In this document: positions 26,656 through 34,741 of the stretch, piece after piece
How positions within the stretch are numbered: position 1 is the first letter of the stretch
How the letters are laid out: each line of letters starts with the position of its first letter
Assembly (NCBI RefSeq): GCF_020010925.1
Contig: NZ_JAGJBZ010000002.1
Span: forward strand, 1,178,001 to 1,242,000
DNA: 64,000 bases
DNA from: Streptomyces griseiscabiei
GTDB taxonomy: Bacteria > Actinomycetota > Actinomycetes > Streptomycetales > Streptomycetaceae
Direction: 5' to 3'
Made by a program: the position numbers and the translations under genes
Notes under the pieces: model-generated
The model's database searches: none
Seen by the model: the letters and a program-made list of their open reading frames with translations, nothing else
Told to the model about the DNA's origin: nothing

Positions 26656-27180
26656 TCACTTCCGGGCCGGGGCCCGCCGGTCGGCGGCAGAAGTCGTGGC
26701 CTGGACCGGCGCGGGCGCCAGGGGCGAAGGGGCTTTGCGGGCGGCGGTGTTGATCTCGCGGAGTGTGTGGCCGTGGGAGGCCCAGTCGTCGAGGTAGCTC
26801 CACGATTCGGCGTGGTACGCGGCGAGGGCGTCGTCGAAGACCGGGGTGCCGGGCGTGGCCGTGGCGGGGAGGGCGTCCCGGGTTTCCCGCCACTGCTGGT
26901 GGAGTTCTTCGAGTCGGTCGAGGCCGGCGTGCAGGACACCCAGCTGGTAGACCCAGCGGCTCTGCACGGCGCCTGCGGGCAGGCGGCCCAGTTGGGTCTC
27001 CGCGGTGGCCAGCAGGTGACGGGCGCCGTGGCGGAGCGGCTCGAACGCCTCGGCGGTGTCGGCGTCGCGACGGCTGGCGCGCAGGCCGTAGGCGTGGTCG
27101 TCGTGGGGCCATCCGTCGAGGTCGGTGTGTTCGTCGGTGTAGGCGTCCCAGGCGTCGAGGATCTTCTTGCTGTCGCTCAC
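26656..27180 (-). CDS. Helical protein of unknown function
   Basis: A 174-residue, mostly helical protein starting MSDSKKILDAWDAYTDEH at GTG 27180. No known motif, signal peptide or membrane segment. It is sandwiched between two DUF317 genes and is probably cotranscribed with them. The 26535-26655 gap holds nothing recognisable. Confidence 0.6.
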   Translation of the reverse strand: MSDSKKILDAWDAYTDEHTDLDGWPHDDHAYGLRASRRDADTAEAFEPLRHGARHLLATAETQLGRLPAGAVQSRWVYQLGVLHAGLDRLEELHQQWRETRDALPATATPGTPVFDDALAAYHAESWSYLDDWASHGHTLREINTAARKAPSPLAPAPVQATTSAADRRAPARK

Positions 27181-27252
27181 GTAGCGGTCGAGGTGACGCA
27201 GGAGGCGGCGGTGTGCGCGGTGATCGGAGGGAATCAGGGGAGTCCTGTCGGT

Positions 27253-28083
27253 TCAGCGGCGGGCGGCCGGCGGGGAGGCGCGGGTGTGGGCCGTGGCCGG
27301 GGCCGGTGCGGGGTTCGTCTGCTGCCGGCGGGCGGAGCGGGCCCGCGCGCGCAGCGAGGCGATACGCGCGGTGTGCGCGTCGACCACCTGCTCGGGGCTC
27401 CGTCGGCTCGGTTCCTTGACGGCGCTGTGGTGGGCGGTGCGGTCGAACATCCCGCGCTGGAGCGGGCTGTTGTCGGTCAGTACGGTGAGGAACGATGCGG
27501 CTAGGCGGGCGGGGACGCGCTCGTCGAGGAAGGCGTGCCAGATACGCGGGCCGGGGTAGCGTCCGTGGCCGGGCTCGCGGGTCTCGACGTGCCAGGACGG
27601 CCGCTCGTGGAATTCGCTCAGCGGGCGCCGTTCGATGTGGCACATGGCGTCCGGTGAGTGTGCCGTGTCGTCGGAGTCGCGGTGCCAGCCCGCCGCCGTC
27701 ACCGGCTGCCACGGGTCCGTTTGGCGAGGCGGGGGCGGGGCGATGAGGGCGTCGGTGAAGCCGGCCAGGACCTCGGCGGGTACGAGTTCACCGAACTCTG
27801 CGTACCAGCCCGGCTCGCTGCCGGTGGGTTCGGCCCGCAGCCGCCACCACGCGGAGGTGGCGGGCTGCGGATCGAACTGGAGGCTGTGATGGAGATCGGG
27901 GCTGCGCAGGACGATCTCGGCGCTCAACGGGTCGGAGACCGTACTCCATCCGGCGGCGGCCAGGCCGTGGGTGATGTGCCGGGCGTCGCCGGGGCCGGCG
28001 AGGTGGCGGGGGCTGGTGTCGAAGGGGATCTGCCAGGCGTGCTTGTCGGCGAACTGGGCGAGTTGCCGCTCGCTCACCGGCAT
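27253..28083 (-). CDS. DUF317-family protein
   Basis: A 276-residue protein with two DUF317 units, the first around HITHGLAAAGWSTVSDPLSA and a WW strand (AWWRLRAEPTGSEPGWYAEF), the second around GWHRDSDDTAHSPDAMCHIE and PRIWHAFLDERVP. The start is ATG 28083. A basic, Ala/Arg-rich tail ends it. Its first codons overlap the end of the upstream gene by 10 bases. Confidence 0.8.
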   Translation of the reverse strand: MPVSERQLAQFADKHAWQIPFDTSPRHLAGPGDARHITHGLAAAGWSTVSDPLSAEIVLRSPDLHHSLQFDPQPATSAWWRLRAEPTGSEPGWYAEFGELVPAEVLAGFTDALIAPPPPRQTDPWQPVTAAGWHRDSDDTAHSPDAMCHIERRPLSEFHERPSWHVETREPGHGRYPGPRIWHAFLDERVPARLAASFLTVLTDNSPLQRGMFDRTAHHSAVKEPSRRSPEQVVDAHTARIASLRARARSARRQQTNPAPAPATAHTRASPPAARR

Positions 28084-28430
28084 CGGCTGCCCTCCGGTAT
28101 GGCCGGGGAGGTGTTCTTGAGGAGGGTGCGCAGGTCGTCGAGGGTGTAGTGGAGGGTGTGCTGGTCGGACTGTTCCCACGCGGCGGTGCGCAACTCGTCG
28201 ACCAGGCGGCGCAGACCGGCGGTGCGGGGAGTGTCCGGGTGCTCCTGGACTGCGCGGGCCAGGGCGCGCAGGGTGTCGCCGAACTGGACGGGGATGCCCG
28301 TGTACTCGTCCAGCAGCGGTTCGACCAGGGCGAGCGCCACGCTCGGGTCGGGGGCGTCGCGCAGGTACTCAGTGAGCCGGGACAAGGTCTCGGTGGCGGT
28401 GCGGAGGTCGTCCATGGTCGGGGCGGGCAC
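28074..28430 (-). CDS. Small helical protein
   Basis: A 118-residue protein from GTG 28430 with AAGGAG right upstream. It is mostly helical (ATETLSRLTEYLRDAPDPSV, then HTLHYTLDDLRTLLKNTSP) with no known motif. It sits between two DUF317 genes and overlaps the downstream one by 10 bases, so it is part of that operon. Confidence 0.6.
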   Translation of the reverse strand: MPAPTMDDLRTATETLSRLTEYLRDAPDPSVALALVEPLLDEYTGIPVQFGDTLRALARAVQEHPDTPRTAGLRRLVDELRTAAWEQSDQHTLHYTLDDLRTLLKNTSPAIPEGSRCR

Positions 28431-28461
28431 AAGGCTCCTTGGAGAGGCGTGAAGGGGCGGG

Positions 28462-29262
28462 TCAACGGCGGGCGCGTGCACCGGGGTTGGTGTAGGGGCG
28501 GGCAGTGGTGCGGGGGCGGCCGGACGCCTGGGCTCCGCGAGCCCAGGTGGCGGCGCGGGCGGCGTGGACGCGCGCCTGCTGCCAGGCGCCGAGCTGGGAG
28601 GGGAGGACGGAGACGGAAGTGGTGCGGATCCGCGCGCTGAACGGGACGCGCCCGCGGGGCCGCATGACGGGCTCGGGACTGGCGAGGGCGTCGGAGAAGG
28701 CTTGGACCAGGTGCATGGGCGTGGTCGCGGTGAACGTCGCGTTCCAGCCGTTACCCTGCTCGTCCCGGGCCCCGGACCACCACAGGGCCTGACCGTCCGG
28801 GTCGTGACGGAACTGCATCCACGCCGCCCCGTCGGGGCTCGTGGCACCGAAGTATCCGTCGCGGCGGCTGGGCTTCCAGCGCTGCTCCCGCAGCGGGGCC
28901 CAGACGTCGGGGGCGTGCGCGGCGCGGGGGCGGGTGAGGGCGTCGGTGAGTCCGGCGACGATCTCCACCGGGGTCTGCCGGCCCAGCGACACCGTCCACG
29001 CCTCCTGGTGCGCGGTGGCCTTGCTGTGGATCGTCCAACCGCCGGGCAGGACATGGGGGTTGTAGCCGATGCGGATCGTGCGGTCGGGGCTGTCGAGGAC
29101 GAGCGGTCCGTTGCGCCGGGATCTGTCCTGCCAGCCGCTCGCCCGCAGGAACTCCGAGACGTGCCGCAGGTCGCCGCCGCCCGCCAGGGCGCGGGGCTGG
29201 ACGAGGTAGTGCTGCTCGGCCTCCTCGCCGGGCCCCCACCCTTGCGCCTTCTGTCGCTTCAC
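28462..29262 (-). CDS. DUF317-family protein
   Basis: A 266-residue DUF317 protein. The first unit runs from HYLVQPRALAGGGDLRHVSE to GGWTIHSKATAHQEAWTVSL; the second includes ALWWSGARDEQGNGWNATFT and TPMHLVQAFSDALASP. The tail is Arg/Ala-rich. ATG 29262 overlaps the stop of the upstream gene by four bases. Confidence 0.8.
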   Translation of the reverse strand: MKRQKAQGWGPGEEAEQHYLVQPRALAGGGDLRHVSEFLRASGWQDRSRRNGPLVLDSPDRTIRIGYNPHVLPGGWTIHSKATAHQEAWTVSLGRQTPVEIVAGLTDALTRPRAAHAPDVWAPLREQRWKPSRRDGYFGATSPDGAAWMQFRHDPDGQALWWSGARDEQGNGWNATFTATTPMHLVQAFSDALASPEPVMRPRGRVPFSARIRTTSVSVLPSQLGAWQQARVHAARAATWARGAQASGRPRTTARPYTNPGARARR

Positions 29263-29621
29263 CGGTGGCGCCGTACGACGAGCGGGGAGGCGGGCCGGGT
29301 GTGGAGGCGCTGGAGGGTGTCGGTGTGCTCGTCGAGGTCCAGGCCGATGTCATGGAGTTCGTTGGCGGCCCGGCCGAGAGCGAGCCACACCTCTGCGGGC
29401 AGGGAGCCCTCTTCGGCCTGGGTCTTGGCGAAGTAGCTGCCGGTGATCACGAGGTGGGTGAAGCGGCCGAGGACTCCGTCCTCGGGGTCCAGGACGCGGG
29501 CGATGATCTGCGTGGCCTCACGGGACGGCAACATCGAGAGGCGGTCGGCGAGTTCGCTGAGGCGGCGGGCGATCTCGTCGGCCAGCCGGTCCGGGGCCGG
29601 GTTCGGGGCGGGGTGGGGCAT
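29259..29621 (-). CDS. Small helical protein
   Basis: A 120-residue helical protein (LADEIARRLSELADRLSMLP, GRFTHLVITGSYFAKTQAEE). No known family, signal or membrane segment. It is coupled to the DUF317 gene downstream. The start is ATG 29621. Confidence 0.6.
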   Translation of the reverse strand: MPHPAPNPAPDRLADEIARRLSELADRLSMLPSREATQIIARVLDPEDGVLGRFTHLVITGSYFAKTQAEEGSLPAEVWLALGRAANELHDIGLDLDEHTDTLQRLHTRPASPLVVRRHR

Positions 29622-29645
29622 GGTCCTCCGGGGCGGGGTTGAGGA

Positions 29646-29807
29646 TCAGTGGTGGTGGCGGTGGCCGAACCGTCGTGCCGTGTCGAGACCGGCCTCGGGG
29701 TGTTCACCGGGCGGCGGGACGATCCGGTGGGGGCTGGTGGGGATACAGGAGCGTAGATAGCGGCGGAACAGGGCTGTGGCGAGGCAGGGGGTGAGGTGGC
29801 GGGACAT
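29646..29807 (-). CDS. Possible 53-residue protein
   Basis: A short frame from ATG 29807 (MSRHLTPCLATALFRRYLRS) ending in a His-rich tail. Nearly every codon ends in G or C, as in the real genes around it. No ribosome site is visible. The stretch from here to 29983 shows no other gene. Confidence 0.4.
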   Translation of the reverse strand: MSRHLTPCLATALFRRYLRSCIPTSPHRIVPPPGEHPEAGLDTARRFGHRHHH

Positions 29808-29983
29808 CGGCGGGGGCGTGTGCGGTACTACGGGTGCTCCGGTTCGCTGATGGAGTTCGAGGGTGCCGGCAGATGCCGGGGATGGTGACGGCGCGCAGCG
29901 CGGTGAACCCGGGGGCTCGACTCCGGGAAGCGAACGGAAGGCCCCGCTCCGCACCGTTGCGCGCACGGTCCTCCGGACGGGCT

Positions 29984-30325
29984 CTAGCCCGCGAGTTGGA
30001 GCAGCATGTCCTTGCGGATCCAGCCGTAAGTGCCGGCCTTCAGGCCGCTCTTGGACCGGCTGGTGAGCTTCGTGTGATACCAGGAGCCGTTGCCGCAGTA
30101 GACCCGGAGGTCATCGCCGTCGTACAGCAGGCCCTTGCTCGCGTACGCCGTGCTCGGGCCGGTGCGGTAGTTGATCCCGTTGCCGTCGACGACGGCGTTG
30201 TGGTCGGCGACGTTGTAGGTGCAGGAGGGCGTGGCGGCTGATGCGGTCGGCGCCAGCGCGGCGGCCGTGCCGCCGAGGAGGGTGACCGACAGGGCGACGG
30301 TGGCGAGGCGGCGTAGGGCAGTCAT
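29984..30325 (-). CDS. Secreted SH3-like-domain protein
   Basis: A 113-residue protein with a Sec signal peptide (LATVALSVTLLGGTAAALAP, cleavage likely after TASA). The mature part has a bacterial SH3-like pattern: NYRTGPSTAYASKGLLYDGD then a C-x-G-N-G-S-W-Y strand and GTYGWIRKDML. Two cysteines may form a disulfide. Such domains bind cell-wall peptides. It starts at ATG 30325 behind GGAGAG. It could be a small cell-surface protein carried by the element. Confidence 0.72.
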   Translation of the reverse strand: MTALRRLATVALSVTLLGGTAAALAPTASAATPSCTYNVADHNAVVDGNGINYRTGPSTAYASKGLLYDGDDLRVYCGNGSWYHTKLTSRSKSGLKAGTYGWIRKDMLLQLAG

Positions 30326-30404
30326 CAGGATGTGTGTCTCTCCGGGATGTCGAGGGGCGCTGTGCAGGTGAAGGGGCGCTCGGTGAGGGTGTGCATGTCC
30401 GAGG

Positions 30405-30611
30405 TCAGCGGCTGCGGGATGCCGGGGTCTGGACACTGCTCGGCGGAGCGGTGGCGCCCGTCGGAAGCGGGGTGCGGGCGGCGTGATTGCGGGCGTGGAG
30501 GATGACGTCGCTGGCCTGGCTCATGGACTCGGTGCACTTCCTCAGCCGCGCGAGGGTCCTTGGTGACGGTGACGTACTCCAGCACCAAGAAGACGGGTCC
30601 TTCACCGTCAT
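30405..30611 (-). pseudogene. Small helical protein with two compensating frame breaks
   Basis: ATG 30611 overlaps the upstream stop (ATGA), so the start is fixed by coupling. After MTVKDP the best coding frame shifts to VFLVLEYVTVTKD, then back at LARLRKCTESMSQASDVILH. One more C in the run at 30595-30597 and one fewer at 30554-30556 give a smooth protein of about 68 residues. Two opposite errors in 45 bases suggest sequencing error. Confidence 0.5.
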
Positions 30612-31366
30612 CGCGTCCGGCCAGCCGGCGTACGGGTACCGGCTGTGACCGGCGGCGTCGCGGCGGGGGCGGCGGTGGGCGATGTCCGGCCGACGGGGTG
30701 CTGGAGGGCGGTGCCAATGCCGAGCGTGTCCAGCTGCGGGCCGATCTCGCGCAGGGCGAGTGCCTGGGCCTGGGTGTCGTCACCGTGGAGGCGATAGATG
30801 CCGCTGTGCGGGTCCTGGACGAAGCCGTGGGCGAGGAGGACCGCATCGGCACGGTCGTCGACGGGGGCGGTGGCGATGCTGCCGTCCGGCTGCCAGGTCA
30901 GGACCAGCCGGTCCGGCTGGGAGGACCGGCCGCCACCCAGGGCATGGTGGCGGACCTGGGCGAGCGCCCGGTTGTAGCGGGCGAGCAGGTCACCGGCTAT
31001 CTGCTCGGCGCTCAGGAACGGATCGTCGGCCAGGGCGATGCCGTTCGGCTCGGGGACCGAGCGGTACGCCTCGCCGGGCAGGGCTCGGGGAGCGACGGCG
31101 GCGATGAGGAAGCCCTCGCGGGCGCCCGGCCGGTCCAGCAGGACGAGCTGGGCGCCGTCCGGGCGGTTCAGAACGATGGCCTGCTGCAGCGGGTGCTCGG
31201 CAAGACGGGCGGCGACCAGGTCCAGGTCCCAGATCCGGTCGGCGAGTTCGGCGAGATCGTCCTTGGCATCCGGCGGCAGGCGCAAAGTGGTCCAGGCGCC
31301 GGGGAGTTCACCGGCGAGGACGTCGGCGTACGAGGCGAGGCGCTCGGAGATGTCGTGATCGTGCAT
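30608..31366 (-). CDS. Two-part accessory protein, paralogue of the gene at 42001
   Basis: A 252-residue protein from ATG 31366 with AAGGA upstream. It aligns along its length with the 262-residue protein at 42001-42789: LAGELPGAW, a block near AIVLNRPDGAQLVLLDRPGA, FLIAAVAPRALPGEAYRSVP, NGIALADDP, LVLTWQPDGSIATAPV, and the C-terminal GF module (LLAHGFVQDPHSGIYRL). No catalytic motif or known family. Its stop overlaps the next start. Confidence 0.62.
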   Translation of the reverse strand: MHDHDISERLASYADVLAGELPGAWTTLRLPPDAKDDLAELADRIWDLDLVAARLAEHPLQQAIVLNRPDGAQLVLLDRPGAREGFLIAAVAPRALPGEAYRSVPEPNGIALADDPFLSAEQIAGDLLARYNRALAQVRHHALGGGRSSQPDRLVLTWQPDGSIATAPVDDRADAVLLAHGFVQDPHSGIYRLHGDDTQAQALALREIGPQLDTLGIGTALQHPVGRTSPTAAPAATPPVTAGTRTPAGRTR

Positions 31367-31388
31367 GGTGTCCTTGGGGAAGTGGGAA

Positions 31389-32084
31389 TCAGCGGCGCGG
31401 TCCGGCAGCCGCCGGGGGCGGTGGGGCCGGGAGGGTGCGCGGCGGGGGAGGGCAGGCGCACACGGCGGAGCGCTCGCGCTCGGCGGCGGGCACCTCACCG
31501 GTGCAGGTGCGGCGAGCGGGGTGTTGGGCGTGCCGGTCGGCCAGCTCGTTGCGGGTGTGCACGAGGCCGGTGCGGATGACGCTCAGGTACGCGTCGGCGA
31601 GGTGGCGCAGCCGCCGGGCGGTGTACGGGTCGGCCGGTGCGCCGAGTCCGTCGTGGAAGTCGGCGGTGGCGGTGAGGACTTCCTCCAGCGCGGCGAGGAA
31701 ACCGTCATGGGCGGCGGTCAGCTCGGTCAGGGCGTCGGCAGCCTCGTCCGAGGTGACGGCCGCGCGGATGCGCTCGGCGAGGTGGGCGACCGGTGAGGCG
31801 AGCGGCGGATGGCTGGCCGGGCGGGCGTCGGTGTCGAAAGCCGTGTCGCAGTCGACGTGATACCCGGCGGCCCGCAGACGGGCGACCGCGTCGGTGCCGA
31901 GACGCCTCTCGTCGTCCTGGGTGAGGCCGACCGGGGCGCGGTGGTAGGTCTCGTGGAGACGGACGACGGCGATGAAACCCGCGCGCTGCAGGACGCTGTG
32001 CGCCTCAACGTCCCCGCCACGAGCGAGGAGTTCACCGGAGTGAGGGTCGCGGCGGACGTCCAGGAAACGGTCGGTACGGGGCAA
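31389..32084 (-). CDS. Accessory protein with N-terminal GF module and helical tail
   Basis: A protein of about 231 residues from TTG 32084 with AGGAGAG upstream. The N-terminal 90 residues hold the recurrent module (SVLQRAGFIAVVRLHETYHR, then AVARLRAAGYHVDCDTAFDT). The rest is helical with a Pro/Arg-rich tail. Same-strand neighbours are close, so it is likely in one long transcript. No gene is seen in 32085-32353. Confidence 0.58.
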   Translation of the reverse strand: MPRTDRFLDVRRDPHSGELLARGGDVEAHSVLQRAGFIAVVRLHETYHRAPVGLTQDDERRLGTDAVARLRAAGYHVDCDTAFDTDARPASHPPLASPVAHLAERIRAAVTSDEAADALTELTAAHDGFLAALEEVLTATADFHDGLGAPADPYTARRLRHLADAYLSVIRTGLVHTRNELADRHAQHPARRTCTGEVPAAERERSAVCACPPPPRTLPAPPPPAAAGPRR

Positions 32085-32353
32085 AGAGACGTCTCTCCTA
32101 GGGTGATCGGCCGGTGGTGTCTGGGGCGGCGGGCGGTGCGGCGGCGATACGGCCGGTGCGCCGGTCGTCGTCCGCACCCGGCGGTGAACGGATCCTCAAA
32201 GCAAGGGTCTTTGAGGCGCTCGGCCCAGCGGACGGACATCCGGGGTGTCCGGGCCTGTGGGTGACGACCGTGTTCTCCGTGAGGCCCTCGTTCGTCGAGA
32301 CCAGCGGCCCTGCGAGTGCCCTGGACTGCGGGGCCGCTCGTGAGGGCGGGGTG

Positions 32354-32779
32354 TCACCGGCCGTTTCGGATGTCGGCGATGTGGACGAGCTGGCCCAGGG
32401 CGGTGGTGGTGTACCAGCCGCAGTCGATCAGCTCCTCGCGGCCGGCGAACCGCGTACGGAGGGTGTCCTCCATGGCCCGCAGGTGGATCAGGCAGTCCGG
32501 GCAGCGGCGAGAGAGGTGCACGAGGTAGCGGGGGTGGGCGGTGATGTAGGACTGGGCTCCGCCGGTCGCGTCGTACAGCCGCCAGCCGTCCTCGTCGGTC
32601 GGGGTGTGCCAGGACGGGGCTACGACGCGCATCGCGTCTCCCCACAGTTCTCCACCAGCGACCCCCTTCACGACGATGACGGTGTCACCGGTCTGGAAGT
32701 GCTGGTGGGTGATGTCCCGGGCGGGCGTGAGCGGGTCGGGCGTGGGCGCAAAGGCAGAGGTGGGTGGGGGCTGGGACAT
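32354..32779 (-). CDS. Protein of unknown function, first gene after operator
   Basis: A 141-residue protein from ATG 32779 with GGAAGGA upstream. Features are a beta-rich N-terminal half (GDTVIVVKGVAGGELWGDAM) and a central CPDC pair (RRCPDCLIHLRAMEDTLRTR) that could bind a metal. Function unknown. It lies directly downstream of the palindromic operator at 32834-32854, so it is probably the first gene of a regulated minus-strand transcript. Confidence 0.6.
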   Translation of the reverse strand: MSQPPPTSAFAPTPDPLTPARDITHQHFQTGDTVIVVKGVAGGELWGDAMRVVAPSWHTPTDEDGWRLYDATGGAQSYITAHPRYLVHLSRRCPDCLIHLRAMEDTLRTRFAGREELIDCGWYTTTALGQLVHIADIRNGR

Positions 32780-32833
32780 GGGTTCCTTCCACGCGATGGG
32801 TGGCGGGGTGGGAGGAACAATGGTCCGTAGGAA

Positions 32834-32854
32834 CGCCGGTTTGGCTAACCGGCG
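32834..32854. promoter_or_regulatory. Operator-like palindrome, copy 2 of 4
   Basis: A 21-bp perfect palindrome with 8-bp arms CGCCGGTT and AACCGGCG around a 5-bp centre, 55 bases before the minus-strand start at 32779. The same sequence, together with conserved flanks (a CATA-CCG block on one side, CGGACC on the other), occurs at 57252 in the other orientation. Its position before genes on both strands suggests a repressor or partition-protein site. Confidence 0.6.
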
Positions 32855-33221
32855 CTTCCCGGCTATGTTCCCTCGCCACCAGCGCAGCCGGCTCCGTGTA
32901 CCGCACTCCGCCCCGGTAGTTGCGTCGAGGAGTTCGAGCAGGTCAGAGGCTTCCTTGGCGTCACGGACAGCTTCGAAGCCCGCGAAAAGAACGCCTGCCC
33001 TCAAGCGTCTCCTGCTGTGCCGAGGCGAAGCTCCGGCATAGTCGGCTCACCGCGTTTCATGCAGCTGGGGGCTTGTGCTCGGTGGGCTTCGCCGTCACAC
33101 CGCCCGGGGGCGCGAGGGAGCGTTGCGTGCCCGGCGGGTGCACGCCCCACGGCAGGGTGAACCGGGCCGAGCACCGGGCGTGTCACCGTGCCCGGCTGAC
33201 GGCGGCCGATATCCCAGCAAC
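32855..33221. other. Regulatory gap between divergent units
   Basis: About 365 bases between the operator at 32834 and the secreted HNH nuclease at 33222. On the minus strand a TTG at 33004, with GGAGA upstream, opens a frame (AGVLFAGFEAVRDAKEASDL) that runs into the operator. It could be a remnant or leader, but I do not call it a gene. Confidence 0.35.
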
Positions 33222-33899
33222 ATGAAGACTTTGCGCATCGCGCTGGCCGGCATTCTGACCGTGTCAGCCCTGGCCCTGGCCGCACCCGCCTCCCCCGCCG
33301 TGGCGGCGCCGGGCGAGACCGTCACCGCCTCTCTGTCCGACCTCATCACCGCTCTCCCCGTCCACGGCGAGGGCCCCCGCGACGGCTACTCGCGCGAGCA
33401 GTTCCGGCACTGGATCGACGCCGACCGCGACGGATGCCACACCCGAAATGAAGTCCTTTTGCACGAGGCGATCGTGGCGCCGGAGGTGACCGGCCGCTGC
33501 AGCATCACCGCAGGCACCGGCCAGTGGTGGTCCTGGTACGACGAGACCACCCAGACCGACAAGGAGCAGGTCGACATCGACCACATGGTCCCGCTGGGCG
33601 AGGCATGGGACTCCGGGGCCGCAGCCTGGAGTGCGACCGAACGCCGTGACTACGCCAACGACCTCGACGACGAACGCAGCCTCCTCGCGGTACGGGACAG
33701 CGTCAACCAGTCCAAGGCCGATCGCGACCCCGGCGAGTGGATGCCGCCCGCGGCATCCGCGACCTGCCGCTACATCGCCGACTGGGTCACGGTGAAGACG
33801 CGCTGGGGCCTCACCGCCGACCCGGCCGAGCACGCGGCGATCACCCGGATCGCCGGCGGCTGCGACGACCCCCTGATCACCGTCACCCACGCCCGCTGA
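33222..33899 (+). CDS. Secreted HNH nuclease (DUF1524 type)
   Basis: A 225-residue protein with a Sec signal peptide (IALAGILTVSALALAAPASP, cleavage probably near AVAA). The mature part is an HNH/DUF1524 nuclease: VDIDHMVPLGEAWDSGAAAW carries the D-H pair, and VNQSKADRDPGEWMPP carries the Asn and downstream residues. Such secreted nucleases are common in Streptomyces and may degrade external DNA. ATG 33222 is chosen because it begins the signal peptide. It is a lone plus-strand gene within the minus-strand cluster. Confidence 0.82.
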   Translation: MKTLRIALAGILTVSALALAAPASPAVAAPGETVTASLSDLITALPVHGEGPRDGYSREQFRHWIDADRDGCHTRNEVLLHEAIVAPEVTGRCSITAGTGQWWSWYDETTQTDKEQVDIDHMVPLGEAWDSGAAAWSATERRDYANDLDDERSLLAVRDSVNQSKADRDPGEWMPPAASATCRYIADWVTVKTRWGLTADPAEHAAITRIAGGCDDPLITVTHAR

Positions 33900-34010
33900 A
33901 GCCACGGTTCGCAGGCGCGCAGTCGGCGCCCTCGAACCGGTCGGTGGCCCTGAACGGGGCCTCTCCCCGTTTGATAGCGGTCAGTCAGCGGTCCAACCGG
34001 CAACCTTTCC

Positions 34011-34116
34011 CCGAAGTGCCGCTACCTGGCCGAGCACGTGGCCGTCAGGCTCGGCTGGGCTCTGAGTGCGGACCCGGCCGAGCAGACCGCGATGCGCGGT
34101 GTTGCCGACGTGTGTC
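34011..34116 (+). pseudogene. Remnant of a second HNH nuclease C-terminus
   Basis: The plus-strand translation (KCRYLAEHVAVRLGWALSAD, then PAEQTAMRGVADVC) matches the end of the secreted HNH nuclease just upstream (CRYIADWVTVKTRWGLTADP, AEHAAITRIAGGC). No HNH core or start remains. It is a partial duplication or recombination scar about 110 bases after the intact gene. The rest of the 33900-34209 gap shows nothing. Confidence 0.65.
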
Positions 34117-34209
34117 CCCGGCGGGCGGAGTCGGCTTCGGTGAAGCCCGTGCGCCCGCCGTCGGTGGGAGACGGCTGCAGCGGACGCTGCAGACCGGCCG
34201 CAGGCTGCT

Positions 34210-34707
34210 CTACCGGTACGGGTTTTCGGTACCGCGGTCGCCGTCGGTTGCGGCGTCGAGGAGTTCGGGCAGATCGGTGCCGTCGGCGTCCCTCTGGTCG
34301 ATCCACCAACCGGCGCGGGTGACGGCACGGGCTTTCTCCTCCAGCTCCGCCCAGTCCGCCTCGTCCCAACTCCCTTCCACGACCAGTGCGGTGTGTGCGG
34401 CCGTCATCAGCTGATGACGCGAGCGCTCGCCCCAGTCCAGGGCCCTCTCGGGGCCTTCCAACTGAGGCATGTCGAACTGGGTGGCCCAGGCGAGGGCTGC
34501 TTCCTGTTCGGCGGCGCGCTTGGTCGCCAGCCATTCCTCCTTGGATTCGGTGTCGGTGTCGCGTGCCGCCTTCCAGCAGTCGGTGCAGTCACGTTCCTGC
34601 AGCCAGCGGGCGAAGGAGGCACGCCGGTCGGCGGGACGGTCGGACAGATCATGTTCACGTTCGTGCCCACAGCGGTGGACGATGGTCCAGGTCTTACGGA
34701 TTGCCAC
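34210..34707 (-). CDS. Small protein with possible zinc site
   Basis: A 165-residue protein starting MAIRKTWTIVHRCGHEREHD at ATG 34707. A CGH-x3-H group followed by RDCTDCWKAARD gives four candidate metal ligands. The rest is helical and acidic with several Trp (SWDEADWAELEEKARAVTRA). Family not recognised. It lies just downstream of the VWA/MoxR pair on the same strand. Confidence 0.6.
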   Translation of the reverse strand: MAIRKTWTIVHRCGHEREHDLSDRPADRRASFARWLQERDCTDCWKAARDTDTESKEEWLATKRAAEQEAALAWATQFDMPQLEGPERALDWGERSRHQLMTAAHTALVVEGSWDEADWAELEEKARAVTRAGWWIDQRDADGTDLPELLDAATDGDRGTENPYR

Positions 34708-34741
34708 GTGGTTGTTCCTGCTTTCTGTCTTCTGTGTCGTC

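Noticed and set aside
33001..33060. A 19-residue minus-strand leader (MKRGEPTMPELRLG) before a TTG at 33004
   Set aside because: Could be a leader peptide, but no further support and the following frame runs into the operator.
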